DNA from: Panagrolaimus kolymaensis
Taxonomy: Eukaryota; Nematoda; Chromadorea; Rhabditida; Panagrolaimidae
NCBI GenBank assembly: GCA_028622995.1
Contig: JAJQJQ010000005.1
Span: 7,502,001-7,566,000 of the forward strand
Length of the DNA stretch: 64,000 nucleotides
Direction of reading: 5' to 3'
The translations under genes and the position numbers were made by a program. Positions 24,246 through 35,398 of this stretch are shown one piece after another. Position 1 is the stretch's first letter, and each line of letters begins with the position of its first letter. A model generated the notes under the pieces. The model was given only the letters and a program-made list of their open reading frames with translations, had not been told where the DNA came from and did no database searches.

Positions 24246-24648
24246 CAGGGATGAGCGGAAGGAACACTCAGTATGATGTAAAAATCTTTCATATCTTCAC
24301 CGCGATATAATTTTTTTATTTTTTTTATTATTCAATTCGTCGAGCCACATTCCGACGATCATTTTAAGCCTAAATAAGTTTTGAAAACATTTCATAACTA
24401 ACTCATTAAAGATTCATTTCCGTAAAAAATTTCCGCTTCCGCTTCCGTTTCCGTTTCCGCGGAAATTTTTACGGAAATGAATCTTTAATGAGTTAGTTAT
24501 GAAATGTTTTCAAAACTTATTTAGGCTTAAAATGATCGTCGGAATGTGGCTCGACGAATTGAATAATAAAAAAAATAAAAAAATTATATCGCGGTGAAGA
24601 TATGAAAGATTTTTACATCATACTGAGTGTTCCTTCCGCTCATCCCTG
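24246..24648. mobile_element. 403-bp fold-back MITE, hAT-like
   Basis: A near-perfect inverted repeat: the left arm 24246-24436 and the right arm 24459-24648 are reverse complements over about 190 bp, differing only by one A in a homopolymer. The termini are CAGGGATGAG and CTCATCCCTG. They are flanked by the direct repeat GTTCCCAT at 24238-24245 and 24649-24656, an 8-bp target-site duplication. CAGGG ends and an 8-bp duplication are the hallmarks of hAT-superfamily transposons. The 22-nt centre is built of TTCCGC/TTCCGT hexamers. No open frame is present, so it is a non-autonomous element moved by a transposase elsewhere. The almost identical arms suggest recent insertion or arm-to-arm conversion. 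A transcript through it would form a ~190-bp hairpin. Confidence 0.93.
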
Positions 24649-24656
24649 GTTCCCAT

Positions 24657-26416
24657 TGACTGATCTCTTAAAAGGTTGCTATTTTTTTGTTTTGATTTGA
24701 TTTAAAAATAACTTATGATCTGGTTTTGAAGGAGCTAAAAATAGAAAGTGGTGATGGAAGTTTTACGGATGTCTTTGATATATTTGTTTGGTGTTTAAAA
24801 GAGATCATCCTCGTGGAAAAATCAGCCAAACGATATACTGTAAGTTTGGGAAGAGTCTTTTCTTGCAGGAAAAATTATGCGATTTAAATCTTCTGCATTT
24901 TGGTCGTGTCGGTTTCATAAATTAAAATATTTGGCCTTTGAAAGTTTCAAGTATGTGAGATATCCTTTAATTTTTTTTAATGAAACGTTTCACCTTTGAC
25001 AATGCATCTCTTTTTTGCCCCTTTTTTATAACCGTGGTTGTTTGTTATTAGAATGGCAATCTTTTTGTGAGCATAAAATGAACTTATTTTGTATCAAAAA
25101 AGAGTGAATAAGTAATCAGAAGAAGAAAAAAAAGAAACAAGAAATTTGATCGTTGTATAAGTTTTCATTAAACTTGCAAGAAACAACCACAAACCCGGAA
25201 CCACATAGCAATTCTTTGTAAGCTCTCGTTTTTTTCTATCCTCAAGTTTATGTTCTTGTTAATTTTATGCGTAAAAAAGAGAAATGCCAGCTAATAAAAA
25301 GCTCATCATCAAATAGTTTGTTTTCAAAATAAACGATAAAAAAAGACTTTTTACGGTATATTGCGTCGATGAAAAGTCTCAATGGTATCATAAAAAAGTT
25401 TTTGCTTTATTTATTTTTTTGTTTATATGTCGAAATTAAATTTTTTGGACTTTAATAAATTTAAAAAAACACCAAAATAAGATATTACATAGAAATTATT
25501 CTTACGAGCATTTTTGTTTATTAAAATTTATAGCTTGTTTTGTTTCTTTCAAAAGTTCTTCCAGACTTTAGAACGCACTTTCTTTGAATTAAATGTAGCT
25601 TGTTTTTTTCCATAAAAATTTTGAAAAATTATTCATTTATATGTTTTTATATTTCCCAAAAAACATTTCTTTAAAAAAAGTCATAACAATATTTAAAAGT
25701 TTTTTTCTCAAAAGATGTGCCAAATTTTATACATTTTTTTTGCGATTGATAAAATAAAATAAGATCTTCCAATGTATGTTTGAAAGCTTTTTTATAGCCC
25801 ATTCTAAAGCCAGACTGGTCTTTACATTATAAAAAAAATATTCAGGAATTTTTATAATTTAATTAATATGCTTTTTGATGCATTTCCAATAGTTATTCCC
25901 AAACACGCAATCGTCGACTCTCTTTCCTCTTATTTTTCAGAAAATTCTAAAATTACAGTATCCCGAAAAATTTACTGCTTATATTTACTGAAAGTTTGCA
26001 CTTTCAAAAAACTATTAAAAAATGAGGGATACCAATTCCAAAAAAAAACAGATCGACGCAAATTTTTATTTTTCAAGTTCTTTTTAAAAAAAAATAAACT
26101 CACTTCAAAATGGGGCGTGTCATTTCATTGGCTAAATAGACGACGCGTCGACGAAGACGACAGCTTCAACAAAACAAGGCATAAATGCATATATATATGT
26201 AATTTCGTCAAATTTTGGGTGGATGATAGTAGTTGTTAAACCAACAAAATAATAATAATAAAAATTTGTTCTATAAAAAGTGACACAAAAGAAAAAATTT
26301 GTTTTAAAATTATCGTGAACGTTTTTGTTTGAGAGAGTTGTTTGCAATTTATTTTATTTATTTATAATTATCATTTTATAGAGGGTATTTCTTTTATTTC
26401 ATCGCTATCATCCATT
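24657..26416. other. Intergenic, upstream of the prepropeptide-like gene
   Basis: AT-rich; no gene recognised. A plus-strand frame at 25868-26239 (123 codons) has no domain, begins without context and is Lys/Phe-rich, so it is left out. Around 26124-26160 there is an inverted CCAAT sequence (ATTGGCTAAA) followed by GACGACGCGTCGAC, and a TATA-like box at 26271, which together read as a promoter for the following gene. Confidence 0.45.
26271..26280 (+). promoter_or_regulatory. TATA-box candidate
   Basis: CTATAAAAAG lies 137 nt upstream of the ATG at 26417 and about 145 nt downstream of an inverted CCAAT motif. Position and sequence fit a TATA box of the small secreted-protein gene; this is motif matching only. 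Confidence 0.35.
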
Positions 26417-28931
26417 ATGTCGTTGATTAATTCTTCTTCGGCTTCAAATAAATTAAATTCAAATGTTAAAAAATTTAATTTAAATGGTTTTAAAAATTGG
26501 TTATTAATTGCTTTAATCTTTTGTTTATTAGCTGTTTCATCATCTCAGGTTTGTAAAAATTTCTTTTTTCAATTTACTAATCATGCTTTTGAAAAGTGAT
26601 GTATTTATACAGTAGTTTGGAAAAAAGTAAAAACTTTTGCGACAAAAAAATATTAGGTTCAAATTTCTTTAAACCTTTGTATTTCTCTTTTTTTGCAAAC
26701 CTTCTTACTAGTTGTCTCGGCAACTTCTTCGAACAAAAATTTTTTTTGAAAAAGAGACGTTTTTTTCAATAAAAAAGACATTGTTTCGAAGTATTGGTTG
26801 AGGAATCCCAAAAGTATCATTTGTTTGTATATTTTTTTAAAATTTAAAGCAAAAATGCACCTAAATTCTTGAAACATTCTTTCTCAACCTTACCTTTTTA
26901 CAGTATAACCTTTTCTTGATTTTGGAAGCTTTCACATTTTTTCTTTATCTTTTTACTACTTCCTCTTACATATTAAATAACACATTTTATCCTTTTCATT
27001 CATCTCCAACTAATTAATACTATAACAAGGCTCAAATCACATTATCTATCCTTAGTTTAGAATCCTCCTCCAATTAAAATAACAACAAAAAAGTGACATC
27101 AAACAGAGAATCTATTGCCTCATATTTTATTTGTTGTTTTTTTGTGTGTGTCATTTTTTATTATTATTCAGTTATTGAATTAAAAAATTCTGAATGCTTA
27201 ATATAGTTCATCCCACTTATAATAATTCAATGTCCCTCTTTTCTTTTCTCCCTTTATACTTCTTTTTTTCCACCCACTTTTCATAAAAAATTCTTCCTCT
27301 ATCAACCATGAAGGCTTCATATTTCAAACCAACACCAAAGTAAAAAAAGAAAAACACGTGAAAGATTTAACACTTTTTTTTGTCTTTAAATGTTTCACTT
27401 TATTTTTATACCAAAACAATTAAAAGTTATATTACTTCAATTTTTTTGGGTAATCCTCGAGATTTTGGAATGTTAGAGGTCCCATGGGAGTGATTTTGAG
27501 TTAATTTAATTACCCTGACGACATTTTTTTCGGGGATTTATGGCGACAGACGCATGAGCTTAGTTGAGTAACTCGGAAGCTGGATTGTGATAAATTTTAG
27601 AAGAAGAAAAATTTGCTTTACAAAAAGAAAAACAAAATAATCGGAGGCTATAAAATGACGCTATAGATGAAATTTAAATTTTATCTGGTCAAATTTTATT
27701 TAGACTATCAAAGTTTAAAATAACTTTTACGATTTTGTACTTTCAAAAAACAAGGATCCGAAAACTCAAAAAAACAATACCAAATTTTTTGTTTTTCAAA
27801 AATTTGTCAATACTTTATTGTTTTTCTCGCAAAAAAAAAATAGTAAAAAAAAACAAATTTCAAAAAAGTTGTTTTTGTTAATTTTTTAATTAACCAAAGC
27901 TCTCCTCCGCCTTGTCTTCTGATAGTGATCTGTTTTCTTTTTTTCGTAGGAAAAAAATTACGTAAGAAAAAGCGTAAATAAAAGGAAAAGTACACTTTTA
28001 CTATATAAAACATATTTTACAATGATGACACCACTACAAGCATAATAATTCACAGAAGCTTTAACCATAAAAAATTAATTCTAAGAATTCCTAAATCTAA
28101 AAATAAATTTATTTCTTCCTGTTTCAATTACTTATTTTTCGGGTTTTCTTGTAATTTACTTGGCCCCGCCACATATAATTCAGCTGTATTTTTGTTTTTT
28201 TATAAAGCTATAGTTTATAACCTTGATGTCAGATTTTATATTATTACTGCTGCACCTTTATTTTTATGGTTTTGAAAGAAAAAATAAACCGAAAACAAAA
28301 AGTCAGAGAACATCTGAAAAAAAAAATAAGCTTGGGCCAAACCTTCTTGTTAGTCAGAGTTCAGAATTAAAACTAAAAACAACAGCTGCAATGTTAAGTT
28401 TAAAGTTTCAAGAATTCTAGCAGTTCTTAACCTTATTAACTTCTCCATTTGCAAATGGAAACAAAGAACTAAACTTGTCAGCTATTTTAAGGTCATAAAT
28501 TTTCTATCTTTAGGAATGTCGCTTCGTTTCTTTTAAAATGCATGAAATGCTAATTAAAGCATTAGTTTTGTTCATCTTTTTGACCAAAAAAGTGGTGTAA
28601 CAAAATAACAAGCAACAAAAAAAGGAGTATGTGTTCTAAGAAAAAAAATAGACAAGAAAACTTTGAATGCACTTTTTCAAGAAGCAAAGGCGTTTGAAAG
28701 TTAAAAAAATATTTCTTAGAACCTTTGAACATAATTTTTATAATTTTATTTTTTTAGGCATACGAAATTCGTTCATTTGAAGTTGATGGTTATCCTAGAG
28801 ATGATTATTTAACAGGTGGTCGAAATCCATTGAACCTTTATCGATTAATGAAACGTGCTGCGGTTAAACGAGAAAGGATCATTATGGATGCAATGGGCGG
28901 AGATTATTTAGTGAAACGATCAGTTTATTAA
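26417..28931 (+). CDS. Small prepropeptide-like secreted protein
   Basis: Two exons, 26417-26548 and 28758-28931, separated by a 2,209-nt intron (CAG|GTTTGT donor, TTTTTTTAG acceptor), join in phase 0 to a 101-aa protein. An N-terminal Ser/Asn-rich stretch is followed by a hydrophobic segment (NWLLIALIFCLLAVSSS, residues 26-42) that reads as a signal peptide. The rest contains three KR dibasic sites (YRLMKR, AAVKR, DYLVKR), which would release a ~33-residue peptide, a very short AAV and ERIIMDAMGGDYLV. Such an arrangement is typical of neuropeptide precursors; no Gly amidation donor precedes the KR sites and I do not recognise a known NLP peptide. The large first intron may carry neuron-specific regulatory elements; I found no gene inside it. 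Join well supported, function inferred. Confidence 0.66.
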
Positions 28932-29215
28932 TCAATCATTCCAAATCTCAACATCATATTTGATCCACATTTCTGCCACAACAAAAATACCAATGAAAAA
29001 CAAAACTTTAGATAAAAAAAATTATTCAATGAAAGTATGTAGTAATGAACTCAGTGAAAAATTTTTACAATATTACTTTCTTTTTTCTTTTTATGTACTC
29101 TGTATATGGTCTTGCCATGATCTCAAAAACTTTGCAAAAAAACACACTTTTTACTTTAACATTTATTATTATTATTACATAAAAAATATTGTGCATATAA
29201 AATCAAGTTGAAATA

Positions 29216-30792
29216 TTACCCCATTTTTTCTTTTGGTTTAGACGATAAAATATTTGAGCAACAAATGAAGTTAACAATACCAGAGAGTAGCAAAGTGTAA
29301 GTGAAAAGGATTAAAAATTGAAGGAACATTGAATCGATGGCATCCGTTTGCATCACCATATTTGTTAAACCAGTAAGAAGATTTGCTGTGAGAAATGTTG
29401 TAAGACTCCATGAACCAACATGATTGCAAAGTGTTTGAAGTTTTGTAATTCGAGGTTTTGCAAGAAGCATAGCAATTTGAATGACACCAATAGTATAATG
29501 GGTTGCACCAAGAGCTATGAGAACATATGGAAGGTTGGCGACACGACGAGATGCTTGATAGTCAAAGTATATGGTAATGATGTTGTAGAGACCAAAGTAA
29601 GCAGCCGATGAAGCTAAACTGAAGCATGTTGCTTTCCATGATAGAAGATAACTAAAAATATGGTTGAAAAATTATAGCATTGACAAATAAACTACTTACC
29701 TAAAAAGATTTCTCAAATCTTCACCAAATCGTCTACTAAGGTCCAACAGTAAAATGTAGCCAAATAGTGAGAAAATTCCTTCACGATTTGAATCAACCAA
29801 AGAATCCAAATTTCGTTCATCACTAAGCAAATAAACTTCAAAATCACGACTTGATGCAAACCAAATTGAACCCAAAATGCCTATCATTATAGGAAAAATG
29901 GATGGCAAAAATGAAACAAACTAAAAAATATTTCATTATTACAATACTAGCAGCCCAGTGATTGTCTTACTTTCAAAGCAGCTAAAGTCATGTAAAAATT
30001 CCAATGTGTGCCATATTCCTTTACAATAGTAGGATAATTAAAAGTTGTAGCAAATGCAGGCTTGCTTAAACCAAGAACAATCAAAACGACAAGAGTTTGA
30101 AAAAATTTCAACAGCGACTTCTTAGAGCTAAAAAAAGTAAAATTATATCAGCGTTCAAGGTTATAAAGCAACTTACTAATCGTACTGTTGTTTTTTGATA
30201 AGTCCAATTCCAAATCCCATTCCAAAAACGAACATTGAAGTTCCAAAATCCATGGGTGAAGTTCCATACGAAATAGTTTTAGCAAAACGTCGAGGAAATA
30301 TTTGAAAATCAACACCAAGGATTGCCACAGCAGTTGAAACTTGGATGAAACCTCTAAAAAAAGAGATTTAAAACGACAATGTCTTCAGTAATTATGATTA
30401 TCAAAAGTTACAAACTATAAATTTACCTTAAATATGTATACACATCACTTGCAGGTACATCTTGAGATCTTTCTTTACATTCAGGAATTAAACATTTAAT
30501 ACCAATAGATAGAACAGCCAAAAATATAACATATTCAAGCAAATAATCAGCACATAAAGTTTGAGACAAAAGTTGAGGAAAAACAAAAGTAAAATAATCA
30601 AGAAAGAATAATTTTCTAAAAGACAATCATTAATGTTTTATCGTAATAAAATATAAAAACGTACACAGGAGTAAAACTTCGTCGTGGATTTATTCTATCA
30701 ATGATTAAATCTCTAATAATGATTGAAAACATCCATGTTGTTGGAAGAGCCAAACATTCATAAAGATTTGTTCCAGTTGAAAGTTTTATCAT
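29216..30792 (-). CDS. PIGW: PIG-W/GWT1 glucosaminyl-PI inositol acyltransferase
   Basis: Six exons (30792-30665, 30615-30427, 30353-30177, 30127-29971, 29920-29700, 29651-29216) give 435 aa with about a dozen transmembrane helices. The first ATG in the open frame (MIKLSTG) is used, because the frame upstream closes at a TAA. Family motifs are present: FPRRFAKTISYGTSPMDFG near residue 125, KEYGTHWNFYMTLAALK near 205, SNREGIFSLFGY near 265 and SRRVANLPYVLIAL near 325. PIG-W acylates the inositol of GlcN-PI in the ER membrane, an essential step of GPI-anchor synthesis. Length is slightly below the ~500 aa of vertebrate members. It ends in a lysine-rich tail (KPKEK) that could retain it in the ER. 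Head-to-tail with SQV-2 but 270 nt apart; no clear functional link. Confidence 0.92.
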
Positions 30793-31062
30793 TGGTTGAT
30801 GGTTGATATTCACACTTGATACTTTTGTAAAAATTTAAGATTGATTTGACAAAACCTAAAAGAAGTAATAAAAGGAAAATCCTGTTTGCAGAAAGACGAC
30901 AGACACTTTTAGAGGAAAATGAAAAAAACTTTATTAGAAAATTTTACATACAAACAAAAATTATGGCAAAATGGCAATTTTCAAAGCACCCATTTTTTAG
31001 GTAAAGCAAAGAGATCAAAGGCAAAATTATTACATTGGGGTTTTTTCATGGCAAAAAATAAA

Positions 31063-32148
31063 TTATGGAATTACAGAATTATTTCTTCTGGTGCAACATT
31101 GAGATGGGGAAACAGAAAAATCATAAACATATGAAGGGCGAGCTTGAAATTCTTTAAAGCACAATCTTCCAGTTTGTTGCATATTTGCAAACAAGGCTTT
31201 CATTTGTTGGGGAGATTTTTTATGAGTTATTAAATATTCATTATTGCATCCACGTGATTGATATTCGGTATCAAAACGAGGATCATGAACATATTTTGCA
31301 TTTGTTCCAGCGAGCCATACTCCAAGGCTCACGTCTTCGCTGACGTAATATTTTAGATATTGGAGGTTATTTGAAACAAATGAAGCAAGATCATGGGAGA
31401 TAACATAGCCACCACCAAGCTAGAAAGATTAGTTTAATTTTGTAAACTAATAAAAAATAAATAAATTTTACCTGATAGGGTAAATATCTATCACAAAGCA
31501 TCCAATCAACTTCTTTCCATTTTCCTGTTCGAAATGGTTTGGCTCTTCCATCAAGAAATCCCCAATAAAGTCGTGGATGTGCAATATCTCTCAATGATTT
31601 CATTATAGCTCCAACTCGAACAAAACTATCGGAATCAACTTTTAACAAAAATTTAAAATCATAATTTTTCACCGAAAAGTTTATTGCTTGAGCAGTTTTT
31701 TGCGCTAAATTATCATAGCTTTCTGTGATATTTGGAAGGAAAGCTAAATCTCCAAATTGAGTTTGTTCCATTCGTAGACCAGTCAAAGTGGTTTCATCAA
31801 GTTTAGCAGTACCAATAGGAAAAATCCATCGAAAATGAGTTGGTCCTTTTGCAGATAATTTTAACCATGTGTTTCGAATGGTGTCACGAATATCTGATTC
31901 TGTTGGAGATGACATAATAACAATAAGGAGGAATGTTTTAGGTAGGGGAGAAGATACTAAAGAAAACGATAATGATTTTGCTAAAAATATGGAAACAAAC
32001 TTTGAACATGAGATTCATCATTATATTGCTGAGGAAGTGATACTGTAACTGAACAAGAATTTGACCATCGTCCAATAAAAAAGATAAAAGCTTCAAAAGC
32101 AAATATCAATGAAATTAAAAGCGTTTTCTTTTTAAATAAAACTTTCAT
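31063..32148 (-). CDS. sqv-2: Beta-1,3-galactosyltransferase 6 (GAG linker GalT-II)
   Basis: Exons 32148-32001, 31956-31472 and 31419-31063 give 329 aa, the same length as human B3GALT6. It is a type II membrane protein: a short basic cytosolic tail, TM anchor at residues 9-25, then the GT31 catalytic domain. Motifs: [12 protein letters not shown], the metal-binding [29 protein letters not shown], and [12 protein letters not shown] with [16 protein letters not shown] specific for the B3GALT6 branch. It adds the second galactose of the GlcA-Gal-Gal-Xyl tetrasaccharide on proteoglycans in the Golgi; C. elegans sqv-2 mutants have collapsed vulvae. The first intron is 44 nt; another AG inside it is too close to the donor and shifts the choice, so I took the second acceptor. 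Complete and apparently functional. Confidence 0.94.
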
Positions 32149-32640
32149 TTTTTGGCAATTTTTTACGTAAGTTATTAAATTATACCCGTTTCATTATTTT
32201 CAAAGAACTAAAATTGTGATACGTAGCACTAACCAATATTAAAGAAAGCAAGAAATAAAAAATCTTTTAGGTTAATAACCATTGTCTCCGTTTTGTTTTT
32301 CAAAAATATACATGTCAAAATTATTTATTAAAAAATGTTTCTGCCTAAAAATGACTTGTGTGAAGGCTGCTTAAAAGATAGATATGAAGGAACAAATAAA
32401 CAATATTTTTTAAAAATTAATGACAAAATAAAGAAATAATAATAGGGGAAGAACTCGATGATAAAGAAAAACGAATAAAACAAAGCCCCTCATTTCAATT
32501 ACCGGTTTCTTTGCAACTGCAACGTTAACAAACAGTATGACATAAATTTGTAAAAGAAAAATACAATTAAATAGAAGAAAAGGAAAAAAATACAATTTCA
32601 ATGTGAATTTATTCTTTATAAAGTGGAATGAATAAAGCGT
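32149..32640. other. Intergenic spacer
   Basis: Nearly 0.5 kb of AT-rich DNA between the UBE2J2-type gene's stop and the SQV-2 start. The minus-strand frame of 63 codons at 32410-32601 is hydrophobic, lacks homology and lies in the presumed SQV-2 promoter; not called. Confidence 0.45.
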
Positions 32641-33444
32641 TCAAGATTCGGTGATATTTGCTGAGATGATTACATAACGTACAGCAAAGAAAAGTGCAAC
32701 AACTCCAGTCATAAGAACAATATTTGCTGTCATTGAATATGAATCACGAGATCTAAATAATTTAACGATAAAACGTAAAAAATCTCTTTAAAATATTTAC
32801 TTGGAAACTTTTTCATTTGTTGAACCAGAATTTGAAACATTTGCAAGTCGATCTTCTTCAAGAATTTCTTTCTTCATATCTTCAGCAATATCATCGAAGA
32901 TTTCACAAAATTTTGGACTCTTAATATTAAATCTTTTTGATTTTTTGGCAAGCGATTTACGTTCTTGAACACTTGATTGAATGCTACCATAAGTTGGAGT
33001 ATTTTCATTCATGAATGATGTAAGACCCATTAAAATTGATGCTACGTTCCAAGATGGATTCCATGTATCCGGATGAAAATCACTTATGGATAAACATAAT
33101 CTTGTATCAGTTTGAAAGCGACCAGATGGCGTGATCATATATATTGATGGTGGACGAAATGGAAAATCTGCTGGAAAAACGAGTTTACCATGATAATATC
33201 CTCCTGAAATTTAACACACATAACTAAATCGTAAAAAAAATAAAGACATACCTTCGTAGGAAGAATCAGGAGCTCCATAAATGACATAATGCCATTCAAG
33301 AATATTACTAGGTTTGGGATGAGCAATAACAGACGGCAAAGGATCATTAATAAGATTTTTATAATCCATTGTTAGCCGTCTTATTGCCATCGGGGTTGCT
33401 TCATGTGGAGGTTTTTCTTGAAGTTGTTCGACATCGCCCAGCAT
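32641..33444 (-). CDS. UBE2J2: Tail-anchored ubiquitin-conjugating enzyme E2 (Ubc6/UBE2J2)
   Basis: Exons 33444-33252, 33203-32801 and 32752-32641 give 235 aa. The UBC fold covers about residues 17-165: AIRRLTMDYKNLINDP, the YHGKLVFPADFPFRPPSIYM strand, and the active-site region TRLCLSISDFHPDTWNPSW, whose Cys accepts ubiquitin. As in all UBE2J enzymes the usual HPN tripeptide before the active Cys is replaced (TPSGRF). A charged linker leads to a C-terminal TM helix (IVLMTGVVALFFAVRYVII), leaving the enzyme facing the cytosol from the ER membrane, where family members serve ER-associated degradation. C. elegans ubc-15 is the probable counterpart. An AG abuts the ATG (TCTAAG), consistent with trans-splicing. 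Confidence 0.94.
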
Positions 33445-33708
33445 CTTAGAGTTATATTATAAAAAGGGCAAAATAAAATAATAAAAAGATATTAAAGCGT
33501 TAAAAACGTTATCATATTCAAAAAATCTTAACAACAAGTTTCTCTATTTTGGCATATTTTCACGAACAAACAAACAAAAAAGCAATGCAAAACTAGGAAA
33601 ACTTTCTGAAATAAATAAAAAGTCATCCACCATAAATTCCAATATTCTACAACATACATAAATAAAAAAATAAATTACATTTTTTTTTTGAAAAAGTAAA
33701 AAAATTAA

Positions 33709-34441
33709 TTAATTCCGTCTTCTGCTTGAAGAAGATGGTGGAGGAGGTGGAAGCAATGGTATTGCATTATTATCGCTACCAACAGCAGGCTTTGGGCGTT
33801 GAGTTGAAGCTGTTGTTTTCTTCTAAAAATTAAACTAATTTTTTTAAAAGAATGAATATAAAGCTTACGCCAATATTGACAGTAATAGTTTGCCCTTCTT
33901 TAAAGCTTAAATCCAATTGTGGTTTTGAAAGATCTTCATGACTTTGTTCTTCCTCCTTCTTAATGGATTTAAAATGATCTTGGATTGCAACATTTAAATC
34001 GAACGAATCCGATCTATCAGCAAATCCAATTCCAATAAAAGCAGTTTGGCCACTATCATTTTTTAAACGTATAACAAAATATCTTGAAGAATCTGTAACT
34101 TGATCAAAATCGGGGGCGCCAGCAGCAGCAATGGGAGCTTTGGCATATAAATTTCCTGTAAAAGAGCGAAACTAATGTAATCTTAAGTATTTAAAAAAAT
34201 ACCAGTGGATTTATCTTCCAATCTAATTTCAAGTTTATCATCCACGGAAACGAGTTTCATTCTCCCGGTCCAATTGGGGGTTTGAAGGTCCCAATCAGCT
34301 GCTCTAGAAAAATGAATGTATACAAACTTTATAAATCAATAAGATAATATACTTATAACCAGAAGTTCCTGAGGTTAAAGGAGGTAGCCGGAATACAAAC
34401 ACTTCATTCTTTACCAACAAAACTCTTTCATACGAATCCAT
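33709..34441 (-). CDS. ncap-1: NECAP adaptin-ear-binding coat protein
   Basis: Exons 34441-34353, 34303-34203, 34155-33869 and 33822-33709 give 196 aa. The first ATG (MDSYERVLLVK) matches the usual NECAP start; an upstream open frame lacks an ATG. The PHear domain fills residues 1-155: FVFRLPPLTS, WTGRMKLV, KLEIRLED, SSRYFVIRLKNDSGQTAFIG, IGFADRSDSFDLNVAIQDHF, and LDLSFKEGQTITVNIG. A short proline-rich tail (LLPPPPPSSSS) ends in RRRN. NECAPs bind AP-2 and AP-1 ears and regulate clathrin coat assembly and AP-2 recycling. The tail is much shorter than in vertebrate NECAP1 (275 aa) and lacks the WVQF-type terminal ear-binding motif, so AP-ear binding through that motif is probably absent. Divergent from FZR-1 with ~960 bp between starts. 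Confidence 0.93.
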
Positions 34442-35398
34442 GAATTCGATGGATAGTTTGTACAAGTTTAGAGAGGTTTTGGTTTTGCTCAAACTTAGAT
34501 TTCATAAAATGTCAATTTTTTTCTTCTAAAAATTACTGGTCGTCATTAGTAAGAACATTTTGCCAATTATGTGTTAAATATGACGCATTCTATAAAGACA
34601 GACTACTTCTGAAATTTCACGTGATATTTATTATTTTATGTTAAATGGATTTAATTTTTCATACTATGTCGAATTTACTTGATTATTTTTAACTTATATT
34701 TCATTTTTTTATCAAAGCTTTTGTTCTTGGATCTCTGATTTTTAATTGCTAGTTTATTTATAAAATGATTGAAAGGACAATTAAACCTTTTTTTCGTTTC
34801 GTTTGTTCAATGAAAGCGAAGCATTCGAACAAACAACGGCGGCGACGACGACGTCCGACTGAACGCTCGCGTCAATGAAGCAACGATGGCGCTTTTCTTC
34901 ATAAAAATTATTCTCGCAGCTGGTTATGCGAAAAAAGCTGCCTATGTTAGATGTGCGACGTTTGTATTTCGTGTGGTTTATTGATTTTTTGTTTAAAAAA
35001 AGAAGCAAGGAGCGCAAGACTCCGACAAAAACGAACTAACAAGTAACAAAAAAAAGGAGAAAAAGAGAGAAAAAAAGGTGGAGCGCGGAGATGATGATGG
35101 CCAGCAGGGCGCATTAGAGTTGGCAAGGCTCAAAGATGGCAAATGTTTGGTTGCTTGCTTTAATGCCGCTCTGTTCCCTTTTTTCAATGCGGAAATAATT
35201 CAAAGGCAAAAAGATAAAAGTCTTCGTTGTTTATCTTTGTTCTTATGTTCTTTAATTGTATGCGTGTTATTATTTTTTTTGTTAGTGTTTTCACCCTTAT
35301 CAAAATTTACAGAAAAAATCTCCAAAGTATTCCCTTTTCTTTTTGGACTATACGTTTTTATTTCTAGTGCTATTTGTATTCATTGTTAAAGCATTCGA
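34442..35398. other. Bidirectional promoter region, NECAP and FZR-1
   Basis: Almost 1 kb between two divergently transcribed genes. It contains islands of higher GC (34830-34900 with GGCGGCGACGACGACGTC; 35075-35120 with GGAGCGCGGAG) among AG-rich tracts, as expected of a shared promoter. A plus-strand frame at 35078-35389 and minus-strand frames at 34781-35187 have no domain and are considered chance. No RNA gene recognised. Confidence 0.5.

Noticed and set aside
25868..26239. 123-codon plus-strand open frame
   Set aside because: Lys/Phe-rich, no homology, overlaps the probable promoter of the prepropeptide-like gene.
26549..28757. Possible gene nested in the 2.2 kb intron
   Set aside because: Frames of 60-70 codons there are Lys/Phe-rich, without domains or consistent splice sites.
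35078..35389. 103-codon plus-strand open frame upstream of FZR-1
   Set aside because: No domain; lies in the divergent promoter and is not in frame with the FZR-1 start; its hydrophobic end is a T-rich artefact.
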